Origin: Amaurobius ferox
Taxonomy: Eukaryota; Arthropoda; Arachnida; Araneae; Amaurobiidae
Direction of reading: 5' to 3'
DNA: 64,000 bases
Assembly: GCA_951213105.1 (NCBI GenBank)
Contig: OX578150.1
Span: 23,130,022 to 23,194,021 of the forward strand
The translations under genes and the position numbers were made by a program. Below, one piece after another: positions 24,641-34,600 of this stretch (within the stretch, counting starts at the first letter, position 1; the number at the start of each line of letters is the position of its first letter). The notes below the pieces were generated by a model that saw nothing but the letters and a program-made list of their open reading frames with translations, was not told where the DNA came from and made no database searches.

Positions 24641-25349
24641 CAGAACTGTAGCCACAGACCAAATTGAAGAGGGACTGGACGGAAATTAAAGGGGGGGGGG
24701 GGGGGCTCAATGGTCTTAAAGGAGGGGCTCACCAAAAACACAATTAATCTCATTAGCATTTATAAACCATAATAGTTATTATTATATATTTCAATTCATA
24801 TAAATTATTAACAAGTAATGGCATATTTATATTTGCTAGCTAAGATTTGGTTATTAATATTCATATAGCTATCAATATTAATATATAATAATTACAATTG
24901 ATTTTAATGTAAGCATTAACTAGTAGTAAAGCTGTTAATAATTTATAGAAACATTCTGAAAGTTTAAGTTAATGCTCAACTTATATAAGCTTTCTACTTA
25001 TATATATTCTACTTATATACCTGTATATATTTCTACTTATATACTCTTACCTACTTATTAGTTGATATTGACTCTATAATGTATAACAGTGAATCCCGCA
25101 ATAATACAAAAGTATCCCAAATACTATTGCCATAATTTTTAAATATTTTTGAATTGAATGTGTAAATAAATTGATCATTAGAATACTCACAAATTCAACT
25201 AAACTAAAAAATCTTTGAAACGAAGTAATTTATAAAAAAAATTTCAAAGAAAATTTTTATGTAAAATTTGACTAACATTTTATATAAAATTTCATATCAC
25301 TACTAAAAATTTAATATTTTTAAACCCCTCCTGCTTGGCTACGGCCCTG
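24641..25349 (-). mobile_element. hAT-type MITE, reverse orientation
   Basis: The ends are CAGAACTGTAGCC on the left and GGCTACGGCCCTG on the right. Flanking octamers tttatggg and gttgtggg match at 6 of 8. The body is the reverse complement of the 54202 copy ('gagcccctcctt'-type block, 'aatgctaatgagatt', 'gaaacgaagtaat'). A 15-bp G run lies at 24691-24705. It abuts a family A copy on its right. Confidence 0.7.
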
Positions 25350-25785
25350 GTTGTGGGTTACCCTGGTGCTGATTAGATTTTGATACAATTCGGAAAAAAA
25401 AAAATCTGCCTTTTTTGCGACATGGTTCGCAAAAACCGTCAAAATATAAAATAAGAAAATTACATTTGCTCAAATGTATTAATTAAATGCCTATTTTACA
25501 CGCAATTTTTGAAGACGAAAAAAATAAGACCAACGCAACTATTCTAGAACTAACCGTTCTCGAGATATGTCGGATTTTTTTTTCCACATTTTGACAGTAT
25601 CAACTTCAAATAAGTGCAGCCACTAATGAAGATTGATTTAAAACTGAAAAATTCAATGTAATTTCAAGTAACTGCCCATGATATTTTGTGCAATTAAATT
25701 CAATTTACTGAATTATGAAAGAAAGAAAAGTGAAAATTAATTTGAGTCTGTAGGGAAAGTAATGTAATGCCCACATCAGATTTCT
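25350..25785 (+). repeat. 3' part of a family A copy
   Basis: It begins 'ttgtgggttaccctggtgct' (A interior) and runs through 'ctaaccgttctcgagatat' to the terminus 'atgcccacatcagattt'. Its 5' half is missing beyond the hAT MITE at 24641-25349. Confidence 0.7.
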
Positions 25786-26010
25786 TTTACCTGAAAAGTT
25801 ACTTTGAATCATCAAAAGTCAAAAGGAATACTTGGCTTCATTAAAAAAATGTCTTTTCTTTACGATAAAACTTATAATAGGCAAGTTTAATAAAATAATG
25901 TTTTCTTACTTAATAAAGGAAAATATCTCTCTGTGTGTGTCGAAAGCCCAAGCCACCCGACTCGTCCTAGGACTTAGAGCAGTAAATTGGATGGCCGGCT
26001 CTCTGTGTGT

Positions 26011-26301
26011 GTTGTTGTTGTTGTTGAGACCCAGACCGTCCGACCTACCAGAAAGGTGTAAGGTAACTGTTTGGACAGCCGGGAAGTGCCACCCAATTTA
26101 GACCGGAACGCAGTGGGGGAGGCATCCACAGGGACCGTACCCTCCTTCCCCTACCACCAACCTCTCGGAAGGACTTACGGACCCACATGTTTAACGTGAT
26201 CGTACTCCGCGTGAACACGGCGGCAGTTATGGCAGTGGCTGGAATCGAACCCGGGCCTACCGAGTGCAACTCCAGCGCGCTAACCAATGGGCTACCGCGC
26301 C
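26011..26301 (-). mobile_element. Full-length tRNA-derived SINE with 16-bp TSD
   Basis: Read on the minus strand it starts with a tRNA-like head (A box-like GGTAGCCCATTGG, B box GGTTCGATTCC), then a conserved body. It ends in a (CAA)n tail, seen here as GTTGTTGTTGTTGTTG. The flanks CCGGCTCTCTGTGTGT at 25995-26010 and 26302-26317 are identical 16-mers, the target-site duplication of LINE-driven retroposition. The insertion split a TG microsatellite of a family C repeat. Confidence 0.88.
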
Positions 26302-26319
26302 CCGGCTCTCTGTGTGTGT

Positions 26320-26880
26320 GTGAAATCTGTACCGAAAAATCTAAGCTTCATACAGCCATGAAATTCGGTATACACGGGTACTTGAAAACTCGAATAGGTG
26401 CATCTTGGCGAATTTTTTTTAATTTTGAAATAGTATGTTAGTTATTTTATGTTTTAGTCCGATTTACAACGATTTTTACATAAATGTGCTCTATATAGCG
26501 ACCTAAGATATTATCACAGATTTTTCATCTTGATACCGTCGAAAAAATCGAAATATTCTCGTTTAAACAAACTATGAACGCAATCCATGCGATTACTAAA
26601 TGATTTTTTGCGAATTTTTAAAAAATATATACTTTTTGTGCGTTTTAAGCCTCTCCGATTACTATACAAAAATTGACGTGCCAACCAACGTTTATATTTT
26701 AACAGCAACTCCTAAATATAGCACTAATTACTCCAGAAAAAAACATAATTTCATAAACCCATCCGTTGATTAATTATAACTTTTTTAATGTCTTTGAATT
26801 TTTAAATTAATCTGGCGTTTCCCCATTAAAGAGCTTACTCTTTTCCTAAACTTTTCTACCGACTGAGGCCATTTGTTTAC
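26320..26880 (+). repeat. Family C repeat
   Basis: It shares blocks with 43470-44410: 'catgaaat(t/c)(c/t)ggta(t/c)ac', a 'tttatgtttta' stretch, 'gaatttttaa..aatatata', 'aattgacgtgcca', 'ttaacagcagctcct'-type and 'cccatccgttg'. A TG microsatellite heads it, where the SINE at 26011 inserted. Confidence 0.6.
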
Positions 26881-28130
26881 TAATATTATTTGCTTACTAC
26901 TTCTGTAATTTGTTTTACTTTTTATTAATTATAATTCTATATATAAATTATTTAGATTTCAAATTCAAACTATGCAGGCGTGCACCTTGGAGGGGGAGGC
27001 TTCTAGACAGCAGCCCCCTCCCCCAAGGAGCCCATAGACTAAGTATATCAAGTCGCAAAATATGTATTATTAAAACTAGAGAAAAAGTCCTATATAATAG
27101 GGTTAGTACAAAACATAATTATGTATCTAGTGAGAGCCCTTTAGGTCGTCAGGTGGAACATTCTTTTTTAAGTTGGTCTTTTGTGTCTGCACCCCCCTCC
27201 CCCCTCCTTAGACTCAAACACATTTGGAAGAACCAACGCCAAAATGTACCCTTGATTTCCTTTCAATAAATATGGCCACCCTACTTACATGTCAAATTTT
27301 GTGAAATTTCCTTGAATAATTTTTGAGCTAAAGTGAATACATACATTGCACAGTTAGGGGATGGGGTTTCGTGTTCTAGAGTGCACTAAACATGTAGATC
27401 TGTTGAAAACTCGAGTGTGTATTGAACGTGTATCGCAATGTATTAAATGTAGTATAATAGCACAAAATAACACGAACACTTATTTAAAAGGAATTTAATT
27501 TGTAGTTTTAATTGAATTTTCTATTTAACTTGGCGACTTGCCGTTTCAAATGGCGGCGTTGCAAAAAAATCGCCTCCTCCAATCTTTCTATTGAGAAATT
27601 TTGGATTAATAAAATTTCTGATAAGTCGCACTGCTGAAACTATCTGTGTGCACCTAGGAAGTTTCTCCCATCTCTCCTCAAAACACACAGATGGGAATTT
27701 TCAAAAGTGTACAAAACTTATTCCAAGAGGTTTTAGAATTGTCAAATCTCAATTAAAAAATTTTCGGTAAAACAATACTTTTTCTATACAATTAATTATT
27801 TGAAAATAAAAATGCGTTTCTTGTTTTAAAAGAGTCCAATTACATATTTTCAAAAAGCAAATGCTTATCAATTAATAACTACCTCTTAAACTCTTCATCA
27901 TATTCACAAATTGCACAGATATATTCATCCATCAAGGTTCCTTTCTGATCGCCAAGATAAACTTTTAGCGCCAATGCGACGCATGTGCAGTATAAATTAT
28001 ATTATTATTTTTAATAATATAATATTTAAAGCACTAAATTTGAACCATAAATCAATCAATATATTTTGATTAATTTTTTATTATACTTTTGAGGAATTGA
28101 TGTCTTTATTTTTTTTATTTTAACAGCAAT
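26881..28130. other. Upstream flank of the ZNF367-like gene
   Basis: No element was recognised. Two C-rich patches (27010, 27190) and an A-like fragment near 27300-27440 ('gaatacatacattgcac') are visible. Confidence 0.4.
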
Positions 28131-28135
28131 TTAAA

Positions 28136-28143
28136 TGACGTCA
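28136..28143. promoter_or_regulatory. CRE palindrome TGACGTCA
   Basis: A perfect 8-bp CREB/ATF consensus, 134 bp upstream of the start codon of the ZNF367-like gene. It lies where composition shifts from AT-rich to balanced. Binding is inferred only. Confidence 0.5.
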
Positions 28144-28163
28144 CGAAAGACCGCGTAACTTGC

Positions 28164-28173
28164 TTTTGGCGGG
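28164..28173. promoter_or_regulatory. E2F-type site TTTTGGCGGG
   Basis: It matches the TTTSSCGS core recognised by E2F/DP. It lies 97 bp upstream of the start codon and about 53 bp before the proposed initiator. In vertebrates ZNF367 is expressed in a cell-cycle-dependent way, so the site suits this gene. Function is inferred. Confidence 0.55.
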
Positions 28174-28223
28174 TTGCTGCCTTTTAAAACACGCGGTGAA
28201 TAGAGCGGGAGAGTGTTTAGTAG

Positions 28224-28229
28224 TCAGTT
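28224..28229 (+). promoter_or_regulatory. Initiator-like TCAGTT
   Basis: It matches the arthropod Inr consensus TCAKTY, predicting transcription from A28226 and a 44-nt 5' UTR. No TATA box is seen at -25 to -35; the nearest A/T word is 'ttttaaaa' at about -44 to -37. Confidence 0.4.
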
Positions 28230-28269
28230 AGTGTAAAACGTGGTTCAGTTTTCAAAAATCACATTTCCA

Positions 28270-28630
28270 ATGATAATTTTCGTTGCACCAGCTCATCAAA
28301 GTAATTTATCAATGTTGAAAACTCTGCAATCCAACACCATGACTCTGCAATCCAGCACCATACCAAGTTTATTGGACTCTGATTGTGCATTTAGCAGTAA
28401 AGGGGACATCGACTCTAGTTTCAAACAGCATGCTAGTGATAATATCCAAAATATTACAATGCCAATACATTCTGATAGTAAGAAAAAAAGACGTGGTCGT
28501 CCCAAATCTGACGAAATTCCGGACTTAATATTGAATGGCCATACCAGTGATAGTGCTATTAAGTGCCATATTTGTAATCGGGTATTTCCCCGTCCAAAAT
28601 CCTTGCAGGCACATACTAGAACACATACAG
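28270..28630 (+). CDS. ZNF367: ZNF367-like exon 1
   Basis: Encodes residues 1-120 plus the first base of Gly121. It includes the AT-hook-like basic stretch and finger 1 ([21 protein letters not shown]). It ends at a consensus donor, ACAG/gtaagt. The split inside the TGEKP linker matches the next exon exactly. Confidence 0.92.
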
Positions 28631-31600
28631 GTAAGTCAACATATTTAGCATAAGTTTTCATAAATCTTAAACTAAATTACCCTATGTGATTGCTAGTATT
28701 TAATACCCCCCCCCCCCCCTTTTAGACTGTCGGTTTGAATTAAAGACCCTAAAAGTGTACAAAGTTTTAAACATACCTAAAATCTTTATATATATTTATA
28801 TATATATATATAAGTTTCTGTAATGGTCTAAGTGTATGAATGTACATAATCAAATTGCTTTAAAATAAATTATACAAATCAGATACCATTTAAAGTAACA
28901 TGCGAATTTATATGTATATGTATGTTTAAATTCCTTTTTAAAGTAAATGTATGAATGTATGCCTACGGATATGATCAAATTACCTTCAAAACTAGTGTGA
29001 TCCTCCAAATTTCTATTAAAATTCTAATTTATGTGCTGTTTATTAACTTATCCTAAGTTAATTACTATTATCCACACGTCTACTTTGAGTTTGAATTTTG
29101 CTTTAATGTGCCTAAATAATAAAATCTTAACTTTAAATCAAAAAATTCTCAAAAACTACTGCAATACAGTCCAATATTATATTAAAGCTTTGTCAAAATA
29201 CTGCATAATCAAATTTTATGTTAACTGGTTTCAATGGCAAAAAACAGCCCTTTTCTGAAGAAGAGGGCTATTTTTTTCCTTCGAAACTTGATTTCTAATA
29301 TTTAATGCATGCTATATTTTAACTTTTATGTTTTTATATTATTGATATACCTTTAAGGTTCCAAAATAACTAAAGTTTTAAATATGATTTCTGTGTGTAG
29401 TTTGTTTCTATGTGAAATTTTGAGAGAGAGAGAGAGCCTTTTATGGTTTAAAGGCAGCAGACGATTGGATTGAAGTATTTAATTGTTTGTGTACATCATT
29501 GGCAAATAGCCAGGATCTCAGGAGGTTTATGACCAAGTTGGAATTACATTTCTGGATATCATTTTCAAAAATATGGACCCAATATCCAATAGAGAACTAA
29601 TGAATATTTTCCGCTTATGAGAGAGGGACAGAAATAAAATTTAATGATCAAATTTGTAATTTAGACAGATCCAATTTTTAGCTATTTGAAGTAAAAATGT
29701 GTAATTTAATTTTGTAGCAATTGTAGATAATAATCCAACTTTCATGTTGTATATTTTCATTTGTGCAATGCCTATATATATTCTTATTTTTTTTCTTTTC
29801 CCCAATTTGAGCACGATACTTTCCAACAGTGTTGTATTTTATGTGCAATAATATAGTCTGAATTTCCCTGTGATGTGGTACATCTGCCTTCTCTTATCCA
29901 GTCTTTTCTTGGGTTTTTCCGTTTTTACAGAATTTGTATATCTTTTATTTTTCTCTGACCTTACACATACACAAGCAATGGAATTAATAGAATGTAAAAT
30001 ATACATGCTAAAATCTCATGGGAACATTGGTGCCTTCAAGTACTAAGTTGTGAATTACTGATCTAATAATTAACTACTTTCACTTAAATACATTGAAGAA
30101 ATCATAGATTTGAATGGTTTGTTCCTGCTAATTTATGCATATTGTAGAAAATGTCTTTTTGGAAAGGTGCATTTCTTTTCAAGATCGCATACATAAAAAC
30201 AATTATGTACTTTCATTTGTCAATTATTTTCTGAAAAACTTTATTTACTAATGGTTTTAAGTTTTTTTATCCCCTCAAAATCTAATGAGATATTCTATTT
30301 CTTTTTACGATCAAAACTAGGTAGTACTTTATTTTTGAAAAACCATTTACTTCTTTTTGATTAGAAAGCTTTGGGCCCCTAGTTTTCCCACCATTTTCTG
30401 ATGATTAAACATACTAAAATATCTTAATATGAGCTATTCAGTAATAGACTTGATGTAACTCAGATGCATCATTCTCAAACTGTGCATTTAAAACTAATTT
30501 TTTTCTATACAACATCAAAATGCTAGGGAAGTTAGGAGAACAGCAATGTACCACATACCCACATGTTTTAATAAAATTTTATGTCCCTTCCTTGCTGAAT
30601 GGTTGTTGCTGTGATTACAATAAAAGTATTTTTTCCAGGAGAGAAGCCATTCGCATGTGATTTTCCATCTTGTCCAAGAGCCTTCGCACAAAGTGGACAT
30701 CTTAAAACTCACCAACTTCTTCACACTGGAGAAAAACCTTTCATGTGTCCCATTCCAGGTAATATTTTTTATTTTTTTTTTTTAGATTATCATTTTTGCT
30801 TAAGATTTTTACCTGACTTTAGAATTGAGTAATTGATTACACATAGGGCTGGACAAATATCTTCTCAATCTAGGAGGCCAGGCTAAAAAGTAGAGGCCAG
30901 TTTTAAATTTGCATTATTTTTCATTTTGACAACATTTGTTAGAAAATGCTAATAATAAATTGTTACAATAGTATAACGCATAGAGGTTAACACTAATATT
31001 TAAAAAAATAATAAACCTTCATTTTTTGAAATTGATACTTAATATTTTAAAGCAAATAGCCAACACGGTGGCTGACCGGTTAAGGCAAGCATTTCCTTGT
31101 GTTCACTCGGCTGCTGGATTGTGGGTTCCAGTCCCACCTGCGGGCATGGTTGTTATGTTATTGGGCACAGTGTATTCTGCTCCCACTAGTGTCGGGGCAA
31201 TGTCATGACTAAATGGTTCACGATGCTGCCTGATATAAGCAAATGATGTGTATAAAGTGCCTGGCCATTTTTTAAAAAATAAATAAATAAAGCAATTATT
31301 GTTTGATTTAATTTTAAAGGAGAAAAAAAGATTTTTTTTTTAGTGGGAGGGGGGGGGGGGTTCTGTGAATAAAAAATATGATTGTATCGACAAGGAAAGT
31401 AGCTTGCTGCAGTTCTTAAACAGAAAGTTGTATGCAGCTAAATAAATCTTTATTGTGCAATTTAAGGTCTTTAATTTTTATTTTCTCATACCATTGACTC
31501 AAGGACTGGGGTTTATAGAAGTACCTAGGTGGGGAAAATGCCCACCTTTAAACTTCTAATGAAGAGAAAAGGGAATTTTGTAATTAAATAGAAATTTACA

Positions 31601-34600
31601 TTGATAAGAAGACCTGAGATGGGTTGATGATCAAATTCATACCTTTCTCAGTCTTCAGAATGAAAAATAACTAGCACACAAGCTGGCACCTAGTAGGATT
31701 AAAGCAAAAGTAAGTATGGAAGAAGTAAATATGGAAGCCAAAGAAAATGGGAAATCTCAAATGCCAGGAAACAGTTGTAAAACTATGCTAGCCGCTTCTG
31801 CTTGGCAGGATAAAAGTATCCTTTACAATATAACCAGGCAACACACAATGGCACTTTCAAGCCCTGGAATCATGAGGACAGTGCTTGGGAATATCATCGA
31901 GCATAAAATTATCTACTCTACTGAGACCTCTGTAAAAATATAGAGATAATTTTCAAAGTCATATTATTGACTATATAAAAAAATTGTTTTCCCTAAATTT
32001 TGTAATTCGTGTTCGTGATGTCAGGAATTTGAACTAATTTATCCCATATATGTTATTTAACACATTTCGAATGTGAATATCATAACTGAAGAACAAACAA
32101 CTTCTAAATGAATGCTCATAATCATAGTTGGAGCTTATGGGGAATCTCAGTACTTTCAAAAATACTCTCTACAGTAGCACCCACAGTAGTTTTTCATATG
32201 AACATACTGTAATTCTAAATCGTAACTAAAGCTAACTATTGGTAGTTGAAAAAGTTTTAACATCCTCAAAAGGGCTTCAGCACCTTCATACTAAAATCTG
32301 TAGCTCCGCTTGTGCTCAAAATATATTTTTTCTTGTTGAAAGAAATGGACTTTAAAATATAAAAAATAAACATATGAGAAAATTGGGTGCAGACATGTAC
32401 TTCAGATATTTTTTGTGAGAAATGAATTTAAGCCCCTTTATTATTGCATATCTGGCAATTATAAATGCTTTTATTAATACTTTTTGTTTGCTGAGTTCTT
32501 AGATTGTGAATTTTACCTATTATTTTTAGACTGTCAAGTACGCCATACACATGGGAACAGGCGGTGTCAGATTCACCCGGACATGCAGCTTGTTCGTAAT
32601 GAAGATAAGAAGATAAACTTAGAGAACATGGAAAATTTGGATATCGAAACTATACAATGGCATGAAAAGTAAGTTTTACTTCACTCCATATTCAAATATC
32701 TTATTTCTTCATGAGTTCCTGTTTTTATGAAAATTTTGAAATGCATGTAAAGCTCAAAATATTTTTAATTATGATCACATATAATTAAAAGTATAAATCT
32801 GATATTTTCTCGCATGAATCAATATTAAAATTCAGATGCGGAAGAGTGCGTAAGTAAGTTTTACTGCAAGGTAAGAAATTTCAGCTCTGAGCTTTTTCAC
32901 TTATCAGTACCAGTATATAATCACATTACATGATTTTTCATTATTTCTTCTTGAAAGAAATTTAATTGCAGCAAAATTTATTAGCATTTATATAATCATT
33001 ATGTAAAAAAAAAATAACATAAATATAGACATAACATATGAGCATTTAAATGTATTTCACATGCACACTTCTTAGGACGCAGTAACCCAGTGGTTAGTGC
33101 ATGGGAATTGCACTCAGTAGGCCCAGGTTCGATTCCCACCGCTGCCTAAACTGTCACCGTATTCACATGGAGTACGATCACGTTAAACATGTGGTCTATA
33201 AGTCCTTCCAAGAGGTTGGTGGTTGGTGAAGGAGGGCTCGGTCCCTGTGGATGCCTCCCCCACTGGGTTCCGGTCTAAATTGGGTGGCACTTCCCGGCCG
33301 TTCAGACACTTCTGATAGGCCGGGTGTACCTTACACCTTTCTGGTAGGTCGGACGGTCTGGGTTTTAACAACAACATGCACACGTCTTGCAGCTGCAACT
33401 TGTTACCTTGTTGTCTATTTATATTAATCGCCATGTTAAGTGCACATGCAGTGACACTTCATGATATAGTTAAACCATTAACTATAAAATATCCTATTGT
33501 GCATCGTAATGAATCTCATCGGAAAACATTTCAATCTGTGAGTGGTCGGGTCGAGTCATTAAAGATATTCATTTTCACAAATGTTGTAGCATTTTTAGAA
33601 CAGGATAAAACAAAGAAAAACCCTATATAATATGCAAACTTTTGTAGGTGCCAATTAAAATAATTTACTCACCATTGGTAAGTGGAAATTTCGCACCCTA
33701 TTTAATGGAAATTAAACTGGGAAAGGTTCAAACTTTTCAACTTGTTATAATTTTGCATCTGTATTTAAAAAAAAATATTTCTATTTGCCTATCAAAATTG
33801 GAGACCATTATTGAATTTAAGGTTTTAAAAATGATTGTTTTGTTTTCATCCGTGTATGGAGAATCTTTCATGATTTTAATTTCATTTCTTGTTCACTCAG
33901 AATATTCTTTATACTTCTAATGTGTTTCTATTTTTTACATTTGAACTTTTCATACATCCACTTCATATGTTTGTTTGATACATACAGCTATCAAGCTGCC
34001 AATTGCCATTGCATTTTGTGAAAGAAAATTCAATGTAGCGATTGTAAAAAGTTTTGTAAACATTTTGGTGATTATGAATTCTGGCGATGTCTAAATCAAA
34101 AATCATGATATACTAATCATAATGTATACTACTGTGTATCTTTTTCAAAACAATGATCTTTAAAATTAGATTATTTATAAATCAAATCAAATTTCGTAAA
34201 TGGAAAGTCAAATTAAAATTTGCCGAAAGTAATCAAAAATCTGGGGAAACCCCTATATATGTGTGTGGATAGAATATTTTCTGCACATTTCATTGTATTC
34301 TGATGTTTTAAATTTGGAAATTACCTCAAAAGCAATATATTTAATAGAGATGGATGAATACTCCAGTATACGAAATCTTGAATATAACATCGCTAGAAGA
34401 TATTTGCATATCTCGAATATCGTGCCATGATTAATACTTATATTAGAATTTATAGAAGCTACTTGCCTATGATGTTCCAACCAGAGAATAGAGTTGGTAT
34501 ACTATTGCTACCATTTTCTCTATTCAGAGCAGATATCTAGCAGACCACATGTTAGCAAAAACGTTCAGTGGTATAAAAAAATTTCTTTTTTTCCGTAGGT

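Noticed and set aside
28240..28269. GTG start extending the ZNF367-like ORF by ten codons
   Set aside because: Non-AUG initiation is unlikely here; the ATG at 28270 follows a normal short 5' UTR.
31716..31943. 75-codon ORF in ZNF367-like intron 2
   Set aside because: Balanced composition but no recognisable protein. It is flanked by gene introns with no splice sites supporting inclusion.
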